Assembly (NCBI GenBank): GCA_035506535.1 | Contig: DATJPE010000063.1 | Coordinates: forward strand, 1 to 63,965 | DNA length: 63,965 nt | Source: Actinomycetes bacterium | GTDB taxonomy: Bacteria; Actinomycetota; Actinomycetes; DATJPE01 | Reading direction: 5' to 3' | In this document: one piece after another, positions 16,051-23,129 of the stretch | Layout of the letters: each line of letters begins with the position of its first letter | Numbering within the stretch: position 1 is the first letter of the stretch | The notes under the pieces: generated by a model | Databases searched by the model: none | The model's input: only the letters and a program-made list of their open reading frames with translations | Told to the model about the DNA's origin: nothing | Made by a program: the position numbers and the translations under genes

Positions 16051-17114
16051 TGGCCACCGACACGCAGAGCCCCACCGGGCACCCCGACTCCGACCTGCGC
16101 CTGTCCGGCCAGAGACTGCCGCGCTGGGCCGTGCCCGCGACCGCCGCCGGCTCGGTCGTCCTCACCCTCGCGGTGTTCGCGCTCACCCCCCTGCAGGGCC
16201 GCGCCGACTTCCTGGTCGCTGTCGGGATCGTGTTCCTTCTCGGGCAGACGGCCGCCAGCTTCCTCGTCGAGGGACGGCGCCACGCCGTCGACCGCCTGGC
16301 GACCAACGTCGTCTACACCTGCTTCGTCCTCGCGATCATCCCGCTGGTCGCGGTCATCGTGACCGTCCTCGTGCACGGCCTCAAGGTCGTCAACCTGACC
16401 TTCCTCACGCACTCCCAGCGCAACATCGGGCCCACCGATACCGGTGGCGGGGTCTACCACGCGATCATCGGCACGCTGGAAATCGCGTTCGTCACCAGCC
16501 TGATCTCCATCCCGATCGCGGTCCTCGTCGCGGTCTACCTGGTCGAGTACGGCGGGCGGGGGCTGCTCGCCAGGCTCGTCACCTTCTTCGTCGACGTCAT
16601 GACCGGCATCCCCTCGATCGTGGCCGGCCTGTTCATCTACGTGGTCTGGATCCTGACCCTGGGCTTCCAGCGCTCGGGGTTCCCGGCCTGCCTGGCACTG
16701 GCGATCCTCATGATCCCGGTGGTGGTCCGCAGCACCGAGGAGATGCTGAAGCTCGTCCCCAACGAGCTGCGCGAGTCCAGCCTCGCGCTCGGGGTGCCCA
16801 AGTGGCGGACGATCCTGCGAGTCGTCATACCGACCGCCCTGCCGGGCATCATCACGGGCATCATGTTGGGTGTGGCCCGCGTGGCAGGTGAGACGGCACC
16901 ACTCCTGCTGCTCACGGGCTACACCCAGTCGATCAACTTCAACCTGTTCTCGGGACCGATGGCAGCGCTTCCGACACTCATCTTCGACCAGGCGGGACGG
17001 CCCAGCCAGTCCGCCGTCGACCGCGCCTGGGGCGCGGCACTGGTGCTGATCGTCATCGTCATGCTCCTCAACCTCGTCGCCCGCGTCATCGCGCGGCTGA
17101 CCAGAGTCCGCTGA
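16050..17114 (+). CDS. pstA: Phosphate ABC transporter permease PstA
   Basis: This 354-residue partner permease has an extended N-terminal section carrying two extra hydrophobic segments (residues 28-45 and 53-70) before the usual PstA core. The core includes VVYTCFVLAIIPLVAVIVTV, the EAA-type loop ESSLALGVPKWRTILRVVIP and GVARVAGETAPLLLLTG. The N-terminal extension is also common in actinobacterial PstA. ATG overlaps the pstC stop (TGATG). pstB follows after 21 bp. Confidence 0.95.
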   Translation: MATDTQSPTGHPDSDLRLSGQRLPRWAVPATAAGSVVLTLAVFALTPLQGRADFLVAVGIVFLLGQTAASFLVEGRRHAVDRLATNVVYTCFVLAIIPLVAVIVTVLVHGLKVVNLTFLTHSQRNIGPTDTGGGVYHAIIGTLEIAFVTSLISIPIAVLVAVYLVEYGGRGLLARLVTFFVDVMTGIPSIVAGLFIYVVWILTLGFQRSGFPACLALAILMIPVVVRSTEEMLKLVPNELRESSLALGVPKWRTILRVVIPTALPGIITGIMLGVARVAGETAPLLLLTGYTQSINFNLFSGPMAALPTLIFDQAGRPSQSAVDRAWGAALVLIVIVMLLNLVARVIARLTRVR

Positions 17115-17135
17115 GCCGAAGGATTCCCACCGACC

Positions 17136-17912
17136 ATGGCCAAGCGCATCGACGTCGCCGACCTCAACGTCTACTACGGCAAGTTCCGCGCCGTGGAGGG
17201 CGTGACGTTCTCGGTCGAGCCGCGGACGATCACCGCCTTCATCGGGCCGTCCGGCTGCGGCAAGTCCACCGTGCTGCGCTCGCTCAACCGGATGCACGAG
17301 GTGCTTCCCGGAGCACGCACCGAGGGCAAGGTCGCCATCGACGGCGAGGACATCTACGGCCCGGGCGTGGACCCGGTCAACGTCCGCCGCACGATCGGGA
17401 TGGTCTTCCAGAAGCCCAACCCCTTCCCGACCATGTCCATCTACGACAACGTCGTCGCCGGGCTCAAGCTGCGCGGGCGGATGAAGAGGTCCGGACTCGA
17501 CGAGGTGGTCGAGAAGAGCCTGCGTGGCGCGAACCTCTGGGAGGAGGTCAAGGACCGGTTGGACCGGCCGGGCAGCGGCCTGTCCGGCGGTCAGCAGCAG
17601 CGGCTGTGCATCGCGAGGGCGATCGCGGTCGAGCCGCAGGTCCTGCTCATGGACGAGCCCTGCTCAGCTCTCGACCCGATCTCCACGCTGGCGATCGAGG
17701 ACCTGATGCAGGAGCTCAAGGAGCGCTACACGATCGTCATCGTCACGCACAACATGCAGCAGGCAGCCCGCGTCTCCGACCGCACGGGCTTCTTCAACAT
17801 CGCGGGCACCGGTCAGCCGGGCAAGCTGATCGAGATGGACGACACCACGAAGATGTTCAGCACACCGACCGAGAAGGCCACCGAGGACTACATCACGGGC
17901 CGCTTCGGCTGA
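17136..17912 (+). CDS. pstB: Phosphate ABC transporter ATPase PstB
   Basis: This 258-residue ATPase has Walker [10 protein letters not shown] near residue 37, Q-loop [19 protein letters not shown], signature [20 protein letters not shown], Walker [13 protein letters not shown] and a switch His in [14 protein letters not shown]. It energises PstCA. It is the last gene of pstSCAB; no phoU is present in the window. The next gene (HMG-CoA lyase) begins 17 bp later and may be read through. Confidence 0.97.
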   Translation: MAKRIDVADLNVYYGKFRAVEGVTFSVEPRTITAFIGPSGCGKSTVLRSLNRMHEVLPGARTEGKVAIDGEDIYGPGVDPVNVRRTIGMVFQKPNPFPTMSIYDNVVAGLKLRGRMKRSGLDEVVEKSLRGANLWEEVKDRLDRPGSGLSGGQQQRLCIARAIAVEPQVLLMDEPCSALDPISTLAIEDLMQELKERYTIVIVTHNMQQAARVSDRTGFFNIAGTGQPGKLIEMDDTTKMFSTPTEKATEDYITGRFG

Positions 17913-17929
17913 GTGCGTAGCGTGGGGGT

Positions 17930-18847
17930 GTGACCCACGCCGTGCTCGTCGAGGTGTCGCCTCGCGACGGGCTGCAGAACGAGGCCGTCGAGCTCTCGAC
18001 GGCCGACAAGGTCGAGCTGGTCCGGCGCTGCGCCGTGGCCGGCCTGACCCGCATCGAGGTCGCCAGCTTCGTGAACCCGCAACGCGTCCCCCAGATGGCC
18101 GACGCCGAGCGGGTCGTCGAGGGCGTGGACGCCCTCGAGCGTCGCGCGGCGATCTCGGCGATCGGGCTGGTGCTCAACGAGCGCGGGTTCCGCCGGGCGG
18201 CCGCGACGTCGGTGGACGAGGTGAACCTGGTGGTGGCGGCCACCGACACGTTCAGCCGTCGCAACCAGGGGATGAGCACCGAGGACGCGATCCGGACGGT
18301 CGAGGTGGTGGCGCCCCTGGCAGCCGGGGCCGGCCTGGCCGCCTCGGCCACGCTGTCGACCAGCTTCGGCTGCCCCTTCGAGGGCGAGGTCCCCGTCGGG
18401 CGGGTCGTCGAACTCGCCGGGCGTCTCGCCGCCACGGGCGTCGTCGAGCTCGCCCTGGCGGACACCATCGGCGTCGGCGTACCGGCGGACGTGGTCGAGC
18501 GGGTCGGGGCGGTCCGCGCCGCCGTCGGCGACGTACGGTTGCGAGCCCACTTCCACAACACGCGAAACACCGGGTACGCCAACGCGCTGGCCGCCTTCGA
18601 GGCCGGGATCCACGTCCTGGACGCCAGTCTCGGCGGGATCGGCGGATGCCCGTTCGCGCCACGGGCGACCGGGAACATCGCCACCGAGGACCTCGTCTAT
18701 GCCCTCGAGCGGTCCGGGGTCGACACGGGGTGCGATCTGGACGCGCTCATCGAGGCGAGCGAGTGGCTCGGGTCCCGCCTCGGTCGGCCGACCCCGAGCC
18801 TGGTCGCCAAGGCGGGGGGATTCCCGGGTTCGACGCGCGCCGGTTGA
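17930..18847 (+). CDS. mvaB: Hydroxymethylglutaryl-CoA lyase
   Basis: This 305-residue TIM-barrel lyase cleaves HMG-CoA to acetoacetate and acetyl-CoA, the last step of leucine catabolism. The N-terminal VEVSPRDGLQNE metal and catalytic motif is present. So are HFHNTRNTGYAN (metal-binding His pair) and the family signature GIGGCPFAPRATGNIATEDL with the catalytic Cys near residue 240. GTG start. No other leucine-catabolic gene is adjacent, so the location after pstB looks incidental. Confidence 0.93.
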   Translation: MTHAVLVEVSPRDGLQNEAVELSTADKVELVRRCAVAGLTRIEVASFVNPQRVPQMADAERVVEGVDALERRAAISAIGLVLNERGFRRAAATSVDEVNLVVAATDTFSRRNQGMSTEDAIRTVEVVAPLAAGAGLAASATLSTSFGCPFEGEVPVGRVVELAGRLAATGVVELALADTIGVGVPADVVERVGAVRAAVGDVRLRAHFHNTRNTGYANALAAFEAGIHVLDASLGGIGGCPFAPRATGNIATEDLVYALERSGVDTGCDLDALIEASEWLGSRLGRPTPSLVAKAGGFPGSTRAG

Positions 18848-18865
18848 GCGCTGCCTCTAACCTGG

Positions 18866-18883
18866 GGCTCCCCGGCCGGAGCC
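18866..18883 (+). terminator. Short hairpin after the HMG-CoA lyase gene
   Basis: GGCTCC and GGAGCC pair around CCGGCC, 19 bp after the stop. There is no T-run; it is a weak terminator candidate. Confidence 0.35.
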
Positions 18884-18953
18884 GGGCCGGCGGGAGGAGA
18901 GGGCGACGGACACCAGGGCCGACACGACGCCGCTGCGACTCGTCGACGACGGC

Positions 18954-19112
18954 ATGACCCCCGCCGGCGGGCACGTGCTGAGCGTGAACGACGAGGGGTC
19001 CTTCACCGTCGCGCGATGCACCTGCGGCTGGCGCTCCTTCGCCCGGCGCTCGCGCGGCGTGGCCCGCCGTGAGGCCGAGGACCACCGGCTGCTGTACGCC
19101 GCCCCCGAGTAG
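18954..19112 (+). CDS. Small hypothetical protein with CxC motif
   Basis: From the ATG at 18954 a 52-residue protein reads MTPAGGHVLSVNDEGSFTV, then ARCTCGWRSFARRSRGVAR and a charged helix ending LLYAAPE. The CTCGW element with flanking Arg recalls small actinobacterial zinc- or nucleic-acid-binding proteins, but I do not recognise a named family. The ATG has no SD. A strong GGAGGAG at 18893-18899 lies seven to eight bases before an in-frame ACG at 18906, so translation might begin there and add 16 residues. Coding appears real from codon bias and from the SD. Confidence 0.5.
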   Translation: MTPAGGHVLSVNDEGSFTVARCTCGWRSFARRSRGVARREAEDHRLLYAAPE

Positions 19113-19166
19113 TCACCACCCCCGCTGGCGGCACTCAGGTCCACGCGTGCCGCGGGCAGGTCCAGG

Positions 19167-19490
19167 TCAGCTGTGCCGAAGGCAGGTCGTCGCCCACGGC
19201 CGCGCCTCGAGACGGCCCTCGGGGATCGTCTCGCCGCAGACGTCGCAGCGCCCGTACGTGCCCTGGTCGAGCTTCGCCTGAGCCCGCCGCACCTCCCGGA
19301 GCATCGCCTCGAGCCGTTCGTACGCGGCGACCTGGGCCAGCCGCTCCACCGCGATCGACGTCCCGTCCCCGACCCGCTTGCCGAAGGAGATGCCGCCAGC
19401 GGAGTCCTCGGGGCGGCTCAGCGCCTCGAGCTCGCCGAGCAGGTCGCCCGCCTTCGCGTCCAGCGCTGCGCGCGCGCTGTCGGGGTCCAC
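19167..19490 (-). CDS. DksA/TraR-type zinc-finger protein
   Basis: This 107-residue protein has an N-terminal helical region (residues 5-80, with KRVGDGTSIAVERLAQVAAY) and a C-terminal zinc finger TYGRCDVCGETIPEGRLEAR followed by PWATTCLRHS. Such proteins bind RNA polymerase or act as general stress-related regulators. The usual fourth Cys is a His here (C-x2-H instead of C-x2-C), still a possible zinc ligand. The GTG start lies within one arm of a perfect 13-bp hairpin, and no strong SD is visible, so expression may be low or regulated. Confidence 0.82.
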   Translation of the reverse strand: MDPDSARAALDAKAGDLLGELEALSRPEDSAGGISFGKRVGDGTSIAVERLAQVAAYERLEAMLREVRRAQAKLDQGTYGRCDVCGETIPEGRLEARPWATTCLRHS

Positions 19491-19518
19491 CCGCCGAGCC
19501 TAGGACGGGTGGACCCCG
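19481..19518 (-). terminator. Hairpin between the C1 protease gene and the zinc-finger gene, covering the GTG start
   Basis: Perfect 13-bp arms (CGGGGTCCACCCG and its complement) surround a 12-base loop. The structure starts 23 bp after the protease stop and contains the start codon of the next gene in its second arm. It may terminate protease transcription or mask the start codon. Confidence 0.6.
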
Positions 19519-19540
19519 TGCGTACGTAGCAGCCGTGGCG

Positions 19541-20359
19541 TCAGGTGAGCAGACCCTTGGCGCGGGCCCAGTCCTTCGCCGCACCCCAGAACGCGGTGTC
19601 CGCCTGGTCGGGTTGCGGCGCCGGTGTCGGCGTCGGCGCGGGTGCGGTGACCGGGACCGGGACCGTGCAGTCCCCCTTCTCGGTGAGCAGGCGGGAGAAG
19701 GTGTCCCAGGACAGGAACGCTCGCCCGTGCACCCCGAAGGAGGTGCCCCAGGAGTTGGTCAGCCAGACCCGCTTCTGCTCGACGTCGAGCTGATCGAGGA
19801 CGATCTCGTGGCCGCCGCGGACCTTGCCGCTGATCGTGAGCTCGCCCTCGGCGCTGGGTGAGTCGAAGCCCTCGTACCAGTTGATGCCGATGATGACCGG
19901 CCGGACGGCGAGCGCGGCCAGCGCCGAGTCGAGGTCGAAGGTGTGCTGGTAGCCGCTGATCCAGCCTTGCTTCGCCGCCGCCTTCGCGACGCCGATCCCG
20001 GAGGACCCGGTGTCGGTCGGCGGATAGGTCCCGGGGTAGCTGTCCAGCTTGGTGGCGTCGGAGTACAGCTCGACCGCGACCTTCTCGTCGAGGGTGCCGT
20101 CGGAGACCGAGAGCGTTCCGCTCGGAAGGGTCTCGAAGAACGGCGAGGTCCCCAACAACCCGGTCATTGCGTTTCCCGTGCACGAGCCAAGGGTCCCCTG
20201 GTCGAGCACTGGCACGTGGCGGGCATGGTGGACCGACGCCAAGGTGATACCGGTGATGTCGAAGGCGTACCGGCGGGACCGCTCGTCGTGCTCGACGAGG
20301 CGACCCAGCCCCCGTACGTCGTAGGTGTCGTCCTGCAAGGTGACGGTGTATTCGGCCAT
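19541..20359 (-). CDS. C1-family (papain-like) cysteine peptidase
   Basis: This 272-residue papain-like protein has the oxyanion Gln and catalytic Cys in DQGTLGSCTGNAMTG (Cys near 60), the catalytic His in GGHEIVLD (near 183) and the Asn in NSWGTSFGVHGR (near 200). The triad is therefore complete. There is no signal peptide or propeptide of the classic type; residues 1-45 could serve as a short pro-segment. The C-terminus has a Pro/Thr/Ala-rich linker (residues 238-254) and a short terminal helix, suggesting attachment to something. ATG 20359 follows GGGGAGG. Secretion is not supported, so the site of action is open. A phage or immunity link is not visible in the neighbourhood. Confidence 0.8.
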   Translation of the reverse strand: MAEYTVTLQDDTYDVRGLGRLVEHDERSRRYAFDITGITLASVHHARHVPVLDQGTLGSCTGNAMTGLLGTSPFFETLPSGTLSVSDGTLDEKVAVELYSDATKLDSYPGTYPPTDTGSSGIGVAKAAAKQGWISGYQHTFDLDSALAALAVRPVIIGINWYEGFDSPSAEGELTISGKVRGGHEIVLDQLDVEQKRVWLTNSWGTSFGVHGRAFLSWDTFSRLLTEKGDCTVPVPVTAPAPTPTPAPQPDQADTAFWGAAKDWARAKGLLT

Positions 20360-20542
20360 TCGGCCTCCCCGGTTCGCGCCGCCCGAAGCGGCGGTGTGGT
20401 CGGGCACGGACAGCGGCCGCGAAGCCGCCGGCACCCGTGAGTCCAGGCTCCCCCACGGGACCGACGCCCGTCCAGGGCCGGTACGGACGACTGCCCCTCG
20501 GGGCGAGGCGGTGCGGTCCGCGACTCCCTCCTCCGCGGGTGG

Positions 20543-21157
20543 CTACAAGCCGCGGCGGACGACACCCAGCGAGACGCGCAGCGCTCGGGCGACCTCCTCG
20601 TCCGGGAGGATCCGCAACGGACCCTCCACGAGCAGCGCGGAGAGTCCGTGCACCATCGACCAGGCGGCGTACTCCGCCCCGTCGCGCCGATCGGCATCGA
20701 GAGCACCGACGGCGACCAGGTCGTCGAGACAGGCTCCCAGCAGGCCGTACGGCGAGAGCCCGCTGCGGCCGACCCCCTCCTCGCCCACCGCCTCGGGGTC
20801 GGCTCCGACCGAGAAGGCGGTCCGGAACCAGCCGGGCTCGCGACGCGCGAACTCGACGTACGCCGTGCCGATCGCGTCCAGACGATCCCACGCTCGCCGG
20901 ACCCGAACCCTGGTGGTGACCCTGGCCATCCGGTCCTCCATGAGCAGGGCGAGCTCACGCATGGCGCGCGTGCACACGGCGGCGAGGAGGTCGTCGAGGT
21001 CGGTGAAGTGACGGTAGGCCGCGTTGTGCGACACGCCCGCCGCCCGGCTGACCGCCCGGAGCTGGACCGCCTCGGGGCCGCCCGCCCGGGCGAGCTCGAC
21101 TCCGGCGTCGATGAGACTCTCGCGCAGCTGACCGTGGTGATACGTGCGCGTCGTCAT
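20543..21157 (-). CDS. TetR-family repressor
   Basis: This 204-residue TetR-family regulator has an N-terminal HTH (HGQLRESLIDAGVELARAGG, then LRAVSRAAGVSHNAAYRHF) and a variable C-terminal ligand domain resembling the TetR_C_33-type with Trp/Tyr-rich helices. The ATG at 21157 was chosen because the HTH begins eight residues later; an in-frame upstream ATG would run through the operators. It is divergent from an MFS exporter gene, with two near-identical 17-bp palindromes between them. Local repression of both genes is therefore likely. Confidence 0.92.
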   Translation of the reverse strand: MTTRTYHHGQLRESLIDAGVELARAGGPEAVQLRAVSRAAGVSHNAAYRHFTDLDDLLAAVCTRAMRELALLMEDRMARVTTRVRVRRAWDRLDAIGTAYVEFARREPGWFRTAFSVGADPEAVGEEGVGRSGLSPYGLLGACLDDLVAVGALDADRRDGAEYAAWSMVHGLSALLVEGPLRILPDEEVARALRVSLGVVRRGL

Positions 21158-21173
21158 GTTGACAGTGTCCACA
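21157..21173. promoter_or_regulatory. TetR operator site 1
   Basis: TGTTGACA-G-TGTCCACA is a 17-bp palindrome with one mismatch. It overlaps the tetR start codon and contains a TTGACA that could be the MFS -35 box (21159-21164). Confidence 0.7.
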
Positions 21174-21193
21174 ACCTCTGCCAGGCTCGTCAA

Positions 21194-21210
21194 TGTTGTC
21201 AGTGTCAACA
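21194..21210. promoter_or_regulatory. TetR operator site 2
   Basis: TGTTGTCA-G-TGTCAACA repeats site 1 with its mismatch elsewhere; the centres are 37 bp apart. It ends 11 bp before the MFS ATG. Confidence 0.7.
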
Positions 21211-21221
21211 TAGGAGCATCC

Positions 21222-22790
21222 ATGACGACGATGACCACCGCTCGGCGCTACGCGGTCCTGGCGACCGTCTGCCTCGCCGTCTTCGCGATCAACCTCGACA
21301 CGACGATCGTCAACGTCGCGCTGCCCGATCTCGCCCGCGAGCTCGGCGCCACCACGCGGCAGCTGCAGTGGATCGTGGACGGCTACAACCTCGCCTTCGC
21401 CGCCCTCGTGCTGACCGCCGGCGCGCTCGGTGATCGGTTCGGCCGCCGGCCCGCGCTGCTGCTCGGCCTGGCCGGGTTCGCGCTGTGCAGCGGGGTCGGA
21501 GCGGCCGTCACCTCGCCGGAGGCACTCGTGCTGGCGCGGTTCGCGATGGGCGCCTGCGCGGCGCTGATCTTCCCGACCACGCTGTCGATCCTCACCAACA
21601 CCTTTCCCGAACGTTCCGAGCGGGCGAAGGCGATCGGGGTCTGGGGCGCGGTGACCGGTCTCGGCGTGGCGGTGGGCCCGGTGGCCGGGGGGCTACTGCT
21701 CTCGAACTTCGGCTGGCCCTCGGTGTTCGTCGCGCTCATCCCGGTGGCGCTCGTGGCCTTCGTGGCGACATACCTGCTGGTCCCGGAGTCGAGTGACCCG
21801 GCGCAGGCGCGCATCGACTTGCCCGGCCTGCTCCTGTCCTCCGCGGCGATCGGCCTGCTCGTCTACACGATCATCGAGGCGCCCGGTCGTGGCTGGGGCA
21901 GTCTCGCGTCGGTCCTGGGCTACGTCGGGACCGCGGCATTCGTCGCGGCGTTCGTGGCCGTCGAGCGCCGTCGAGCGCACCCGATGATCGACCTCAGCCT
22001 CTTCCGTACCCCCGCGTTCTCGGCCGCGAGCGGCGCCGTGACCGTGGCGTTCTTCGCCCTGTTCGGGTTCATCTTCCTGATCACGCAATACATGCAGTTC
22101 ATCCGCGGCTGGGGCGCCCTGTCCACCGGCGTGCGCATCCTCCCGGTGGCCGTGACGATCGCGGTCGGCTCCACCGTCGGCGTCGCCCTGGCCCAGCGGG
22201 TCGGGACGCGGGCGGTCGTCGTGAGCGGGCTGCTGACCTTCGGGACGGCGTTCGCGTGGATCGGCGTCTCGCCGGCCTTCATGTCCTACGACCGGATCGT
22301 GGGCCAGATGGTCCTCATGGGGCTGGGCCTCGGGCTGACCACCGCGCCGGCCACGGAGTCGATCCTTTCCGTGCTGCCGCCGGCGAAGGCCGGCGTCGGG
22401 TCGGCGGTCAACGACGCCACCCGTGAGGCCGGCGGGACGCTCGGGGTCGCGGTCATCGGCAGCGTGTTCACCTCGCTGTACGCCTCCCGCCTGGGGTCGA
22501 CCGCGTTCGCCCAGCTCTCCGAACCGCTCGCCCGCGCCTCCCGCGAGTCCGTCGCCGTCGCGCTGCGGACGGTGTCGCAGGCTGACGCCGGGGTGCGGGT
22601 GGCCCTGCTCGACGGGGTGCGCGAGGCGTTCATGACCGGCCTGCACGTCGCCTGCTTCGTGGCCGCCGGCGTCTGCCTGCTCGGCGCCCTCGGCGCCCTC
22701 CTCCTGCCCGGCCGCGACGCCGCCCGGGCGCTCGCCACCGCCCGTGTCGAGCCGTCGCTCGGGCTGACCCCGGCCCTCGACCCCGCCTGA
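21222..22790 (+). CDS. MFS drug exporter, DHA2 (14-helix) type
   Basis: This 522-residue transporter has motif C-like and A-like elements typical of EmrB/QacA proteins: FAINLDTTIVNVALPDLARE in helix 1 (with the D-T-T-I-V-N-V-A-L-P signature), GALGDRFGRRPALLLG after helix 2, and 14 predicted helices. The C-terminal half includes GVGSAVNDATREAGGTLGVA. It probably exports a lipophilic compound using the proton gradient. ATG 21222 has AGGAG seven bases before it. The paired TetR gene and twin operators indicate induction by a ligand, perhaps its own substrate. Confidence 0.93.
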   Translation: MTTMTTARRYAVLATVCLAVFAINLDTTIVNVALPDLARELGATTRQLQWIVDGYNLAFAALVLTAGALGDRFGRRPALLLGLAGFALCSGVGAAVTSPEALVLARFAMGACAALIFPTTLSILTNTFPERSERAKAIGVWGAVTGLGVAVGPVAGGLLLSNFGWPSVFVALIPVALVAFVATYLLVPESSDPAQARIDLPGLLLSSAAIGLLVYTIIEAPGRGWGSLASVLGYVGTAAFVAAFVAVERRRAHPMIDLSLFRTPAFSAASGAVTVAFFALFGFIFLITQYMQFIRGWGALSTGVRILPVAVTIAVGSTVGVALAQRVGTRAVVVSGLLTFGTAFAWIGVSPAFMSYDRIVGQMVLMGLGLGLTTAPATESILSVLPPAKAGVGSAVNDATREAGGTLGVAVIGSVFTSLYASRLGSTAFAQLSEPLARASRESVAVALRTVSQADAGVRVALLDGVREAFMTGLHVACFVAAGVCLLGALGALLLPGRDAARALATARVEPSLGLTPALDPA

Positions 22791-22830
22791 CCCCCTCCTC
22801 AGACCCGGCCCCCCCGCAGCCCCCCTCCGT

Positions 22831-22864
22831 TGCAGCGCCCCCTTCGATGCAGCGCCCCCTTCGA
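22831..22864. repeat. 17-bp direct repeat, two exact copies
   Basis: TGCAGCGCCCCCTTCGA occurs twice in direct tandem and runs into the left end of palindrome copy 1. The surrounding 340-bp region between the MFS gene and the ThDP enzyme gene holds these repeats and no convincing gene. Confidence 0.85.
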
Positions 22865-22868
22865 TGCG

Positions 22869-22915
22869 ATGAACGCGGCGTCGTTGCACACCTGGTGGCA
22901 TAACGCCGCGTTCAT
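22869..22915. repeat. 47-bp intergenic palindrome, copy 1
   Basis: ATGAACGCGGCGT and ACGCCGCGTTCAT form perfect 13-bp arms around 21 bases. Two other copies of identical total length lie at 29442-29488 and 35537-35583. Flanks GATGC before and TGC after are shared with copy 3. Confidence 0.85.
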
Positions 22916-23129
22916 TGCAACGCAGGCTGGGTAGGTCGGACCCGTTCGGGGTCCGCATGGGTCAGGCTGGGGGCATGACGGGTCGCGGTGCCAGGAGCGG
23001 AGGTTGTCGCGGGAACCTGCCCGGCGCCGCGGGCGGGCGCGGCGTCGGGAAGGGCAGTTCGCCGCGGAAGCAGGGACGGCGGGTGAACGGCGTCGGGAAT
23101 GGTCGTCGTCGCGGGCTCGGGGGCCGCGG

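Noticed and set aside
15849-17297. 482-aa minus-strand frame opposite pstA and pstB
   Set aside because: Asp/Arg/His-rich shadow; pstA and pstB are certain.
23004-23129. Longer start for the ThDP enzyme at ATG 23004
   Set aside because: The extra 42 residues are Arg/Gly-rich low complexity unlike the PYR domain start; ATG 23130 fits the family.
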